Shown here: positions 8,107-16,866 of the stretch, in pieces | Numbering within the stretch: the first letter of the stretch is position 1 | How the letters are laid out: every line of letters starts with the position of its first letter | Assembly: GCF_000817735.3 (NCBI RefSeq) | Contig: NZ_JTJC03000001.1 | Coordinates: 1,001,710 to 1,065,709 of the forward strand | Direction: 5' to 3' | Length of the DNA stretch: 64,000 nt | Source: Scytonema millei VB511283 | GTDB taxonomy: Bacteria > Cyanobacteriota > Cyanobacteriia > Cyanobacteriales > Chroococcidiopsidaceae | Program-made: the position numbers and the translations under genes | The notes under the pieces: generated by a model | Seen by the model: the letters and a program-made list of their open reading frames with translations, nothing else | What the model was told of the DNA's origin: nothing | Database searches by the model: none

Positions 8107-9273
8107 ATGAGCCATTCTGCCCAAACAGTTAGATTAGACCAATCCAATTTAGAAGCAGACTATGTAGCACCCCAGAATTCTACCCAAACTCAACTGGTCG
8201 AGATCTGGGAACAGCTTTTAGAAATTACGCCCGTCAGCATCAGAGACAACTTTTTTGAGATTGGGGGAGATTCGCTCCTCGCCGTCCGTTTGTTTGCGCA
8301 AATCGAGCAAACATTTGGCAAAAGTCTTTCCCTATCTACCTTGCTCCAGTCTCCCACAGTGGAACAACTAGCAAGCGTTCTCGGTGAAACAACATCACCA
8401 TCTTGGTCTTCGCTCGTACCAATTCAACCAAATGGCTCGAAACCACCGTTCTTTTGCGTTCATGGTAATGGCGCAAACGTGCTTGTGTTTAACGAATTAG
8501 CTAACCATTTGGGAACGGAACAGCCTTTTTATGGATTGCAAGCACGCGGGGTGGATGGCAAAGAAGCAGCCCTAGATCGAATTGAAGATATGGCGGCTTT
8601 CTACATTCAAGAAATGCGTACCGTCCAGCCAGAAGGACCTTATTTTTTAGGCGGCTTTTCTTCTGGAGGCTTGGTGGCGTATGAGATCGCCCAGCAGTTG
8701 CACGCAGAAGGCGAAGAAGTCGCTTTTTTAGGCTTGTTCGATACCTTTGTACCTGGTAGTTTCCCACCAGTATCAATTCCAGAAAGACTAGCACGTCACT
8801 GGCGCAACCTTTTCCGACTGGGAGCCAAATATCCTTTAAAAATGCTCAGAAGTGCATGGCTGAGAGTATACAACAAAAATGTTTGTCGGCTATATCAATT
8901 ATTCAGAATTAACTGGCTGGACTGGCCCTACGAACGGAAAAGAAGATATATAGGAATTTGTATCAGGCGAGCAGTAAAAGCTTACGTACCGCAAGTTTAC
9001 CCAGGTCAGGTGACTTTGTTTCGCGCTAGCGAACCGCCGATGGGTTGGTACTACATGGGACGAGATTTTCCCACACCCGATGATTGGTACGACCGAGATC
9101 CGCAATACGGCTGGGGGAACCTTGTCGGAGAATTGGAAAGCCACGACGTTTCCGGTCATCACGGCTCAATGCTCAAAGAACCTCATGTCGCAGGCTTGAC
9201 CGAGAAATTAAGAGCTAGCTTAGATGCCGCATTAAATACAGCAGAATTGACTGGGAGTAATCATGTTAGTTGA
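8107..9273 (+). CDS. Peptidyl/acyl carrier-thioesterase didomain protein
   Basis: 388 residues from the ATG at 8107; the in-frame ATG at 8077 lies close to the repeat and is less likely. Residues about 24-94 are a phosphopantetheine carrier domain with DNFFEIGGDSLLAVRL, Ser56 being the attachment site. Residues about 105-380 are a type I NRPS thioesterase fold. The nucleophile motif is GFSSGG (Ser185), a likely catalytic Asp lies in GLFDTF (about 212), and a C-terminal SGHHGSM supplies the His. The thioesterase would release the acyl chain from the carrier or transfer it to an acceptor. There is no condensation or adenylation domain, so the neighbouring stand-alone ligase is the likely loading enzyme. 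The stop overlaps the next gene's start by 11 bases, indicating coupled translation. Confidence 0.88.
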   Translation: MSHSAQTVRLDQSNLEADYVAPQNSTQTQLVEIWEQLLEITPVSIRDNFFEIGGDSLLAVRLFAQIEQTFGKSLSLSTLLQSPTVEQLASVLGETTSPSWSSLVPIQPNGSKPPFFCVHGNGANVLVFNELANHLGTEQPFYGLQARGVDGKEAALDRIEDMAAFYIQEMRTVQPEGPYFLGGFSSGGLVAYEIAQQLHAEGEEVAFLGLFDTFVPGSFPPVSIPERLARHWRNLFRLGAKYPLKMLRSAWLRVYNKNVCRLYQLFRINWLDWPYERKRRYIGICIRRAVKAYVPQVYPGQVTLFRASEPPMGWYYMGRDFPTPDDWYDRDPQYGWGNLVGELESHDVSGHHGSMLKEPHVAGLTEKLRASLDAALNTAELTGSNHVS

Positions 9274-10957
9274 TGCTTTGAAATTACCAGCCGCGACGCT
9301 GGTAGAAACAGACATTTGTATTATCGGTGCTGGTGCGGCAGGAATCACCCTCGCACGCGAATTGCGCGATCGCCAAGAACAAGTTTGTTTGCTTGAAAGT
9401 GGCGGATTCGACTATGAGGAACAGATTCAATCGCTGTATGCGGGCGAGAATACAGGTCTGCCCTATTTTCCCTTGAAAGAAGCGCGGGGGCGCTATTTTG
9501 GCGGTTCGACCAATCTCTGGGGTGGTTGGAGTCGCCCGATGGATGAGATTGACTTCGAGCCTCGTGCTTGGATGCCCTATAGCGGTTGGTGTTTTCCCAA
9601 AGCGGAGCTAGATCCCTACTACGAACGGGCGCAAACTGCTTGTCATTTGGGTCCGTTTGAATACGATTTGGCATACTGGCAAGAGGGATTGGCGCAACAG
9701 CAACGGCGACAAGTGCCATTTTCGACAGACGAGCTGGCTACTTATCTGTGGCAGATTATCCCATCAACACACTTACGCTTTGGCGACGCTTATCGCGCCG
9801 AAATCGAGCAGGCGAGTAATATTACTACCTATCTCCACGCTAATGTGCTGGAGATTGAAACCAACGACAGCGCTCAAGCCGTGACGCGGCTGCGGGTAGC
9901 AAGCTCCGATGGGAAACAGTTCTCGGTAGCAGCAAAAGTCTTTGTACTAGCAGCGGGTGGAATTGAAAATCCCCGCTTGTTGTTAGCTTCCAACCGGGTG
10001 CAAAGTGGTGGAGTCGGCAACCAATACGATGTGGTGGGCAGATTCTTCATGGAGCATCCCTATTTAATTTCTGGGAAACTACAGCCTTCCCGTCAAATCC
10101 CCCTATACACGGGCAGAAATTGTCAGATTGATGAGACATTTGTGGCGACGGCTCTAGGACTATCGAAAGAAGTGCAAGAGCGCGAGCAAATTCTCAACTT
10201 CGCCGCGAGACTGATACCTTACGAGGAAGAATGGGTACAAGCCGTGACGCGATTGAAGCGGTTAGGTAAACCGCGCCCGGTAGGACATCAAGCTTTTCCT
10301 AAGCTTCAGGAACATAAGGAACACAGGCGGAAGTATTTCCCCAGCATTAAGGAAGGTAACAAGCACAGCAATGATACGACTTTACTTCAAGATCTGACGA
10401 CGGCGATCGCCAATGTCGATCGGATTGCAGCTAAAGCCTATCAGAAGTTGCTGAAAAAAGGCTCCTCGAAACAGCCGCAATTGTGCGAAACTCACTTAAT
10501 TGGGGAACAAGCACCGAATCCCGATAGCCGAATTACCCTCAGCCGCGATCGCGATAAATTAGGGATGAATCGCGTCCAGCTTGACTGGCGTTTGAGTCCG
10601 ATTGACAAGTATACGATTAAGCGATCGCAGCAATTAATTGCGGCAGAATTCGAGCGTTCTGGACTTGGCAAAATGCAAATCGAAATGGGCGACGATGACG
10701 CTTCCTGGCGATCGCTGCGCGGTTCGTATCACCACATCGGCACAACTCGCATGAGTCACAACCCCAGGGAAGGTGTGGTTGACGAGCATTGTCAAGTGCA
10801 TGGAATTCACAACTTATATATCGCTGGTAGTTCCGTTTTCCCCACCAGCGGACTCTCCAATCCTACACTCACGATTGTGGCTCTAGCCATTCGGCTAGCA
10901 GATCGAATTCAAGAGCAGATGAGTCGTGCTGAAGCCACAGCAGGAGCGATCGGGTAA
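9263..10957 (+). CDS. GMC-family FAD oxidoreductase (copy 1)
   Basis: 564 residues. The N-terminal FAD-binding Rossmann motif IIGAGAAG lies near residues 20-27, followed by LLESGG, where the acidic residue binds the ribose. The glycine-rich FGGSTNLWGGW second FAD contact and the C-terminal GMC signature are present: YHHIGTTRM with the catalytic His, then AGSSVFPTSGLSNPTLT with the conserved Asn. GMC enzymes oxidise primary or secondary alcohols, often on sugars. The start lies inside the carrier-thioesterase gene, tying it to the aryl-acid block. A paralogue of almost identical length lies at 14295; both begin M(L/F)VDA followed by a short leader. The substrate is unknown. Confidence 0.9.
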   Translation: MLVDALKLPAATLVETDICIIGAGAAGITLARELRDRQEQVCLLESGGFDYEEQIQSLYAGENTGLPYFPLKEARGRYFGGSTNLWGGWSRPMDEIDFEPRAWMPYSGWCFPKAELDPYYERAQTACHLGPFEYDLAYWQEGLAQQQRRQVPFSTDELATYLWQIIPSTHLRFGDAYRAEIEQASNITTYLHANVLEIETNDSAQAVTRLRVASSDGKQFSVAAKVFVLAAGGIENPRLLLASNRVQSGGVGNQYDVVGRFFMEHPYLISGKLQPSRQIPLYTGRNCQIDETFVATALGLSKEVQEREQILNFAARLIPYEEEWVQAVTRLKRLGKPRPVGHQAFPKLQEHKEHRRKYFPSIKEGNKHSNDTTLLQDLTTAIANVDRIAAKAYQKLLKKGSSKQPQLCETHLIGEQAPNPDSRITLSRDRDKLGMNRVQLDWRLSPIDKYTIKRSQQLIAAEFERSGLGKMQIEMGDDDASWRSLRGSYHHIGTTRMSHNPREGVVDEHCQVHGIHNLYIAGSSVFPTSGLSNPTLTIVALAIRLADRIQEQMSRAEATAGAIG

Positions 10958-10989
10958 CTTGCTCGACTCGCTGTTGTGTCGGCGACTGT

Positions 10990-11094
10990 ACCAATTTACT
11001 CTTTGACTACGACAAAAGAGATCCCCCCAACCCCCCTTATCAAGGGGGGATCTTGAAGCCCCCTTTTTAAGGGGGTTGGGGGATCTTCCAAGAT
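10990..11094. repeat. REP-C repeat after GMC copy 1
   Basis: The lead 'ctttgactacgacaaaagag' is followed by inverted runs of C and G (atccccccaacccccc ... gggggttgggggat). It resembles the copy at 6244. Confidence 0.8.
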
Positions 11095-11121
11095 CTTTGC
11101 ATCGCTAACCGAGATCCGCGA

Positions 11122-11149
11122 GTAGGGGCGCACAGCTGTGCGCCCCTAC
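11122..11149. repeat. REP-B palindrome
   Basis: A copy of the gtaggggcgcacagctgtgc palindrome, 72 bases before the GT2 gene. The flank 'gagaatcgctat' at 11170 resembles one end of the REP-B element described at 26755. Confidence 0.8.
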
Positions 11150-11220
11150 GATTTATGGCGATCTAATGAGAATCGCTATTTAAACGTCAAACGCAAACTG
11201 GGTGCATCTAAAAAAGAGTT

Positions 11221-12081
11221 ATGAAACTAAGTGTAATCATCCCCTGTTACAACGAAGCTGGCACTATTTCCGGTCAACTTGAAGCACTAACGACCCAACA
11301 GTGGTACGCACCTTGGGAAATTATCATTTCTGATAACGGTTCGACAGATGAAACAGTGGCGATCGCCGAGCAATACCAGGAAAGCTTACCTAACTTACAG
11401 ATTGTAGACTCATCCGGTCGGCAAGGTGCGGCACACGCCAGAAATGTGGGTGCATCTGTGGCTGCGGGTGAGGCATTGGCTTTTTGCGATGCCGATGATG
11501 AGGTAGGTGCTGGATGGGTATCGGCTATGGGTGAAGCGCTCTCCCAGCACGATTTTGTGGCTGGCAAACGCGAGTACACAAAACTCAACGAACCTTGGAC
11601 GCTTGCGTATCGCCCTCTGACTCAGGTAGATAAGTTGTTGACTAGCCATCCCCCTTATTTACCCCATGCATCTAGCAGCAACCTCGGGATCAAACGCTCG
11701 ATCCATAAAGCTGTTGGTGGATTTGATGAAACTATGCTCAAAGTCCAAGACACCGACTATTGCTGGAGAGTGCAGCTTGCTGGGATAAAACTCCATTTTG
11801 TCCCAGAGGCAGTGGTTCACTACCGCTTGCGCGATCGCCTCAGGGCGATCTACCGTCAGGCGCGCCTTGCCGGAGAGTATAACGTTCTCCTGTACAAAAA
11901 ATACAAAGCGCTAGGTATGCCTAAGCTTTCTTGGAAGGCAGGCTTAAAGTCTTGGTGGCGTTTATTCAAGCAATTCCCGCAGATTTTTTCTCAGCAAAAT
12001 CGAACTAAATGGGTGGCACATTTTGCCCGCCGCTGGGGACGATTGCAAGGTTCTATCAAGTATCGAGTTCTAGCCCTCTAG
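11221..12081 (+). CDS. Family 2 glycosyltransferase
   Basis: 286 residues. The start MKLSVIIPCYNEAGTI is the classic GT2 (GT-A) nucleotide-sugar-binding strand. SDNGSTDET follows near residues 37-45, and the metal-binding D-x-D region is FCDADDEVG (Asp90, Asp92). The C-terminal part holds the VQDTDYCWRVQLAG acidic-aromatic motif (ED/QDTDYxxR). It has no membrane segments and a basic C-terminal region that may sit on the membrane surface. It would add one sugar to a lipid-linked glycan. It begins a sub-block of glycan genes after the first GMC gene. Donor and acceptor are unknown. Confidence 0.88.
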   Translation: MKLSVIIPCYNEAGTISGQLEALTTQQWYAPWEIIISDNGSTDETVAIAEQYQESLPNLQIVDSSGRQGAAHARNVGASVAAGEALAFCDADDEVGAGWVSAMGEALSQHDFVAGKREYTKLNEPWTLAYRPLTQVDKLLTSHPPYLPHASSSNLGIKRSIHKAVGGFDETMLKVQDTDYCWRVQLAGIKLHFVPEAVVHYRLRDRLRAIYRQARLAGEYNVLLYKKYKALGMPKLSWKAGLKSWWRLFKQFPQIFSQQNRTKWVAHFARRWGRLQGSIKYRVLAL

Positions 12082-12132
12082 TTTCTGACCGATCTTCAAT
12101 CCCCCTACCCTTTTGAAAAAGGAATGACACTT

Positions 12133-12160
12133 GTAGGGGCGCACTGCTGTGCGACCCTAC
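12133..12160. repeat. REP-B palindrome (diverged)
   Basis: gtaggggcgcactgctgtgc core with two changes from the consensus. The right flank 'aattgaaaaccgcaata' matches the right end of the full element at 26755-26847. Confidence 0.75.
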
Positions 12161-12298
12161 AGAACGTGTGTTTTACCTAATTGAAAACCGCAATAAGTTC
12201 GCGATCGAGAAAAATCAAAATTATGAATCATGCGAAGTCATTTGTACTTCCATCAGGGGGGTAATCTGCATTGTTCATCTATTTAAACATGCAGAAAA

Positions 12299-13237
12299 AT
12301 GAAGGTATGCTACTTTATCCAAAGTCACAAAAATCCACAGCAAATTCATCGTCTAATTCGCACTATTAAACAACAAAGTCCTAACTCTCTAGTTTTAGTC
12401 AATCATGACTTTAGCGTATCTAATTTAGATATAAAAGCAGTAGGCAATTATTCAGGTATCGAAGTAATCAAAAGATATGAGTTGGTCAAAAGAGGCAATT
12501 CCTCAATTTTAGAAATTTATTTAGATGCAATTCATTGGTTGCTCGCTCGTGGTTTTCATTTTGATTGGCTAGTCTGTCTTTCCGGTCAAGATTACCCAAC
12601 TCAACCCATCTCTAAAACTGAGGAGTTTCTGGCTCAAACTGAATACGATGGCTTTATCCGCTATCACGATCCGCTAGCAGAAAAATCCGCTTGGAATGAG
12701 AAGAGTATTCAGCGATTTTTTAATCAGTACGTGCAGGTTCCAGAATCAATGAGTTGGCTGCTCAGAAAGTATTCTGGAAAAATTCAACACTACACGCCGC
12801 TGATTGTCAAATGGCGATATTCTATGGTCGGAATGAAAACAAAAACTCCGTTCGATCGCAATTTTAAATGTTACAGAGGATGGCACTGGAATACTCTCTC
12901 TCAAGCCTGTGTCAAGTTTTTAATGAACTACTTGAACAACCATCCTAAAATCTTGAGGTATTACAAAAAAACGATTGGTCCTGAAGAATCTCTAGTTCAA
13001 ACTGTGTTAGTCAATAGTCAGCAGTTCAATCTTTGTAATGATGACAAGCGTTATCATGACTATCCTTTAGAGCTTGGAGGTTATGCTAGATTGCTAACTG
13101 TTAAAGACTATCCGATCGTCACTAACGGTAGTTTTCATTTTGCCAGAAAATTTGATGCCGAGATAGATAGTGAAATCTTAGACTTACTTGACGCTCAAGT
13201 CTTAAATAATTCTCCACATTCACCCGAACATATTTAA
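12299..13237 (+). CDS. Core-2/I-branching type glycosyltransferase (GT14-like)
   Basis: 312 residues starting MKVCYFIQSHKNPQQIHRLI, the typical first strand of bacterial 'Branch' (GT14) beta-1,6-N-acetylglucosaminyltransferase-like proteins. It has LVNHDFS, then VCLSGQDYPTQPI, a diagnostic block near residue 100 where the family reads 'LSGxDyPl'. Later it has FKCYRGWHWNTLSQACVKFL and GPEESLVQTVL, matching the family's 'g.qW..ls' and 'peE.yfqtil' blocks. It would transfer a sugar, often GlcNAc or xylose, onto a glycan. The stop is 13 bases before the acyltransferase start, so the two are probably one transcript. Base composition is more A/T-rich than the genes around it. Confidence 0.75.
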   Translation: MKVCYFIQSHKNPQQIHRLIRTIKQQSPNSLVLVNHDFSVSNLDIKAVGNYSGIEVIKRYELVKRGNSSILEIYLDAIHWLLARGFHFDWLVCLSGQDYPTQPISKTEEFLAQTEYDGFIRYHDPLAEKSAWNEKSIQRFFNQYVQVPESMSWLLRKYSGKIQHYTPLIVKWRYSMVGMKTKTPFDRNFKCYRGWHWNTLSQACVKFLMNYLNNHPKILRYYKKTIGPEESLVQTVLVNSQQFNLCNDDKRYHDYPLELGGYARLLTVKDYPIVTNGSFHFARKFDAEIDSEILDLLDAQVLNNSPHSPEHI

Positions 13238-13250
13238 AAGAGTAACAGTT

Positions 13251-14030
13251 GTGACTGAATCTATGGATAGCAGTTTAACTCAAAATATCTGGACTCAAAT
13301 TGGCAAAATAAGACAACCAGATAAATTACTCGGTTTTCTCGTAACTATCTGGTCGCGCTTTTGGATGAAATTTGCTGGATTAGGCTATTTCGGGCGATTT
13401 GCTACTTGGCTTGCTACCTGGTTCATTCCACCCTACTACGAGCGTCGTCGTTTAGCTCAATACAACTCAAAAGGATATATCGCGCCTAGTGCCACCGTGT
13501 ATCACTCCCAATTGAAACTCGGTGCTAACGTTTTTATTAGCGATCGCGTCTTGATTTTTGAGGATCGCAATAGTGGTTCAGTCAAGTTAGGCGATCGGGT
13601 GCGCCTGCATCAGGATGTTTGCATTCAGACGGGGAATGGTGGCAGTTTGCAAATCGGAGACAATACATCCGTTCAGCCCCGCTGTCAGTTTTCAGCCTAC
13701 AAGTCAGCGATTCAAATTGGTAACAATGTCTTGATTGCACCCAATTGTGCTTTCTATCCCTACGATCACGCGATTGCGCCAGATCTGCCGATCGCGAAGC
13801 AACCTTTACAAACCAAAGGAGGCATCGCGATCGAAGATGATGTCTGGTTAGGCTTTGGGGTCATCGTGCTAGATGGGGTACGCATTGGTAAGGGTGCGGT
13901 CATTGGTGCTGGTGCAGTTGTGACGCAAGATATACCGGAGGGCGCGATCGCTTTGGGCGTGCCTGCCCGTGTCGTGAAACTGCGCAGTAGTCTAGCAGAG
14001 TCAAATCTCGCAACCAGCCCCAGCAATTAG
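13251..14030 (+). CDS. Left-handed beta-helix (hexapeptide) acyltransferase, copy 1
   Basis: 259 residues from a GTG at 13251; an ATG 12 bases later is also possible. Residues about 75-245 show hexapeptide repeats ([LIV]G-x4) in the order of maltose/galactoside O-acetyltransferases. They contain the catalytic-His region YPYDHAI, the IEDDVWLGFGVIVLDGVRIGKG block and the closing GVPARVVK. A ~70-residue basic, hydrophobic N-terminal extension precedes the helix. The enzyme would O-acetylate (or acylate) a sugar during glycan assembly. A second member of the family occurs at 20585. Confidence 0.85.
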   Translation: MTESMDSSLTQNIWTQIGKIRQPDKLLGFLVTIWSRFWMKFAGLGYFGRFATWLATWFIPPYYERRRLAQYNSKGYIAPSATVYHSQLKLGANVFISDRVLIFEDRNSGSVKLGDRVRLHQDVCIQTGNGGSLQIGDNTSVQPRCQFSAYKSAIQIGNNVLIAPNCAFYPYDHAIAPDLPIAKQPLQTKGGIAIEDDVWLGFGVIVLDGVRIGKGAVIGAGAVVTQDIPEGAIALGVPARVVKLRSSLAESNLATSPSN

Positions 14031-14066
14031 AAGATTAGATTTTTAACCCTAATACATTTCGTTAAG

Positions 14067-14231
14067 ACCAGATCCCCCCTAACCCCCCTTAAAAAGGGGG
14101 GAACTCTTGCCCCCGAAGAACTCTTGCCCCCTTCAAAAGGGGGTTGGGGGATCGCCAAGATCTTTGGTTTTGCCCCCGAAGAACTCTTGCCCCCTTCAAA
14201 AGGGGGTTGGGGGATCGCCAAGATCTTTGGT
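14067..14231. repeat. REP-C repeat with an internal tandem duplication
   Basis: A left arm (agatcccccctaacccccct) is followed by two near-identical ~60-base units, about 14109-14168 and 14171-14231. Each reads tgcccccgaagaactcttgc, then cccttcaaaagggggttggg, then ggatcgccaagatctttggt. The tandem copy suggests replication slippage at the palindrome. Confidence 0.85.
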
Positions 14232-14294
14232 CTTGCAACGTAAATGTATTAGGTCTTGTCTGTGTAGCCGCGAATTTGATTCGCCAAATTAATT

Positions 14295-15992
14295 ATGTTT
14301 GTTGATGCTAGGACATTACCAGAAGACACAGTCATTGACAGCGAAGTTTGCATCATCGGTACTGGTCCCGCCGGAACTACGCTGGCACATGAGTTTCGCT
14401 CGCAGAACTTTCGCGTTTGTTTGCTTGAAAGCGGGGGAACCGAGCTGGATGAAGCCACGCAATCTCTCTCCCAGGGCAGAATAGTTGAAGAAATTAAACA
14501 AAAGCTTGACAGGTCTCGCTGTCGTCAGTTTGGTGGTACTGCCAACCGCTGGAGAGATCGAACCGGAGAAAATCACTATAGCGTCAGACTGCTGCCGCTA
14601 GACAAAATCGATTTTGAAAAGCGGGATTGGTTGCCATATAGCGGCTGGTCGTTTGATAAATCTCACCTCGATCCGTTTTACGAACGCGCTCAACACTTAT
14701 GCCGACTGCGACCCTTCGCTTACCATGCGGAGGATTGGGAAGACGATCGCACGCCACGGCTACCTTTAGCTGAGGAGCGGCTGGAAACGACCATGTATCA
14801 GTTTGGACCGCGCAACGTCTTCACGCACGAACTCAAAAGCGAAATTGCGCGATCGCCCAACATTACAACTTATCTCCATGCAAATGTTGTCGAGATTGAA
14901 ACTAATGATACAGCTAAAGCGATAACTCGCGTCCGAGTCGCTTGTTTGTCGGGAAATCAATTTTGGGTAGCCGCTAAAATCTTCGTTCTTGCCACAGGTG
15001 GAATTGAAAATGCTCGTTTGTTGCTGCTGTCAAACAAAACTCAAAAGGCTGGATTAGGCAACCAAAACGATCTGGTTGGCAGATTTTTTATGGAACATCC
15101 AATTTTTCAAATTGGCGTGTTTCGACCGAAAGATAGACAGTTATTTAATTCAACTGCACTATACGATCTCCGCTGGGCAAATAACATTTTAGTTATGGGC
15201 AAACTGAGTTTGACAGACGCAGTGATGCGCCAGTGGCAATTATTAAATACGAGCTTAATTCTCGTTCCTAGATCGTTAGCATACGAGTCACCCGCTGTTA
15301 AGTCTCTGAAAACCTTTCTCTCATCAATACGACGGGGCAAATTGCCAGAGGCGCGATCGCATTTGCAAGCAGCAATTAATGGTATAGATGAAATTAAGTC
15401 TCATATTTATAGACGCACTTTTAAAATTGAAGAAAACCCCTATAGCATTAGCGAGGGCGGTTGGTCGTATTTTCAAAATAATGAAAAAAGATTTGGTGCG
15501 TTTGAAGTTTGGGCGGCTACGGAGCAAATACCGAATCCAGACATTCGAGTCACGCTAGGCGAGGAACGCGATCGCCTGGGACTCAGAAAAATACAACACA
15601 TCCTCTGGCATTCGAGCGAGCTAGAAATTCAGAGCAACTTGCAAGTACAAGAAATCCTGAGAGAAGAAATTGCTCAAGCCGATCTCGGTCAGTTTCAGTC
15701 ATGGCGCGAACTGACGGGACGTACTAAACCCAAATACTACGGTGGAATGCATCACATGGGAACAACCCGGATGCACGTCGATCCCAAGCAAGGTGTAGTC
15801 GATGAACACTGCTGCATTCATGGCATTGCTAATTTGTACGTGGCAGGCAGTTCTGTTTTTCCTACTGGGGGTGCTGCCAATCCAACTCTGACTATTGTTG
15901 CTTTAGCAATGCGGCTGGCAGATCGGATTAAACATGTGATGAAGCTAGATGCGATCGCCATAGGCAACGAGCAGTTGTTGCACGTTCCATAG
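14295..15992 (+). CDS. GMC-family FAD oxidoreductase (copy 2)
   Basis: 565 residues, paralogous to the gene at 9263 along its length. It has VCIIGTGPAGTTLA for FAD, LLESGG, FGGTANRW in place of FGGSTNLW, DWLPYSGW, and ATGGIENARLLL. The C-terminus has HHMGTTRM with the catalytic His and AGSSVFPTGGAANPTLT with the conserved Asn. The two copies differ most in the middle third, about residues 270-400, where substrate contacts lie in this family. A different but related alcohol substrate is therefore likely. It is followed 37 bases later by a methyltransferase. Confidence 0.88.
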   Translation: MFVDARTLPEDTVIDSEVCIIGTGPAGTTLAHEFRSQNFRVCLLESGGTELDEATQSLSQGRIVEEIKQKLDRSRCRQFGGTANRWRDRTGENHYSVRLLPLDKIDFEKRDWLPYSGWSFDKSHLDPFYERAQHLCRLRPFAYHAEDWEDDRTPRLPLAEERLETTMYQFGPRNVFTHELKSEIARSPNITTYLHANVVEIETNDTAKAITRVRVACLSGNQFWVAAKIFVLATGGIENARLLLLSNKTQKAGLGNQNDLVGRFFMEHPIFQIGVFRPKDRQLFNSTALYDLRWANNILVMGKLSLTDAVMRQWQLLNTSLILVPRSLAYESPAVKSLKTFLSSIRRGKLPEARSHLQAAINGIDEIKSHIYRRTFKIEENPYSISEGGWSYFQNNEKRFGAFEVWAATEQIPNPDIRVTLGEERDRLGLRKIQHILWHSSELEIQSNLQVQEILREEIAQADLGQFQSWRELTGRTKPKYYGGMHHMGTTRMHVDPKQGVVDEHCCIHGIANLYVAGSSVFPTGGAANPTLTIVALAMRLADRIKHVMKLDAIAIGNEQLLHVP

Positions 15993-16029
15993 AGAAAAAC
16001 AAATACAACTTTATAAAATAGGCAATCTC

Positions 16030-16866
16030 ATGACGATCGCAAATAATTCAGCATATTACGAGATCGATCCACTCAGCGCATTTTCCGAGCGCGGAGTAGA
16101 TTATGCCAAATATCGACCGACTTACCCACCCAACGTCATCGATACTATTTTGAAAGAACTGGGCGAACCATCGCAGCTAGCAGCAGCAGATGTGGGAGCT
16201 GGCACGGGTATAGCCTCGCGGTTGCTAGCAGAGCGCGGTATCCACGTCTGGGCGATCGAGCCGAATACTTCAATGCGCAGCGCCGCCCAAAATCATCCCT
16301 TAGTAAAATTCTGCGATGCTAGTGCCGAACACACTCATCTCCCAACCGCATCTGTCGATCTGATTACATCCTTTCAAGCTTTTCACTGGTTTAATCCTCA
16401 GCCAACCCTAGCAGAGTTTCACCGCATTCTCAAACCATCTGGACGGCTGGCGATCGCTTGGAATCAACGAGCAGCGGATGACGAATTTTCTGTAGAATTC
16501 GATCGCCTCGTGAAAGCATCGATGAGCGAGCTACCAACGACCAAGCCGCAAAACTCAGTCGCTCGGGTCTTGATGTCGAGTCCAAAATTCGGGCGTGTCC
16601 GTCGCCATACTTTTACTTACAAGCACGAGTTGGATTTGGTGGGAACAATCGGTTACGCGCTCAGTAAATCATTTGTCCCTCAAGAGGGAGCAGCGCATCG
16701 GCAACTGCTTATGGATTTACAAGAATTGCACGCTCGTTGGGCAGACGAACGCGGCATGGTTAGCTTTGTCTACCATACAACCCTTTATCTGGCTCAGCCT
16801 CAGCATGGTTTGAATAAACTACGTAGGCTTTTTTCTAATTGGCTGATAGCAGGGAGCAGGGAGTAG
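16030..16866 (+). CDS. Class I SAM-dependent methyltransferase
   Basis: 278 residues. Motif I (AADVGAGTGIASRLLAERG, about residues 56-74) binds SAM, IEPN ends the second strand, and ITSFQAFHWFNP with FHRILKPSGRLAIAWNQR matches motifs post-I to III of the Methyltransf_11 group. The N-terminal VDYAKYRPTYP is typical of the subgroup. The acceptor is unknown; within this block it could be the aryl acid, a sugar hydroxyl or an intermediate oxidised by the GMC enzymes. The last residues (AGSRE) are encoded by the start of a gggagcagggag tandem repeat, so the natural C-terminus has been replaced or extended by repeat DNA. Confidence 0.82.
   Translation: MTIANNSAYYEIDPLSAFSERGVDYAKYRPTYPPNVIDTILKELGEPSQLAAADVGAGTGIASRLLAERGIHVWAIEPNTSMRSAAQNHPLVKFCDASAEHTHLPTASVDLITSFQAFHWFNPQPTLAEFHRILKPSGRLAIAWNQRAADDEFSVEFDRLVKASMSELPTTKPQNSVARVLMSSPKFGRVRRHTFTYKHELDLVGTIGYALSKSFVPQEGAAHRQLLMDLQELHARWADERGMVSFVYHTTLYLAQPQHGLNKLRRLFSNWLIAGSRE

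Noticed and set aside
14107-14292. ORFs of 61-64 residues in the REP-C region (both strands).
   Set aside because: They are translations of the tandem palindromic repeat (PLQKGVGG units and complement) and have no independent coding evidence.
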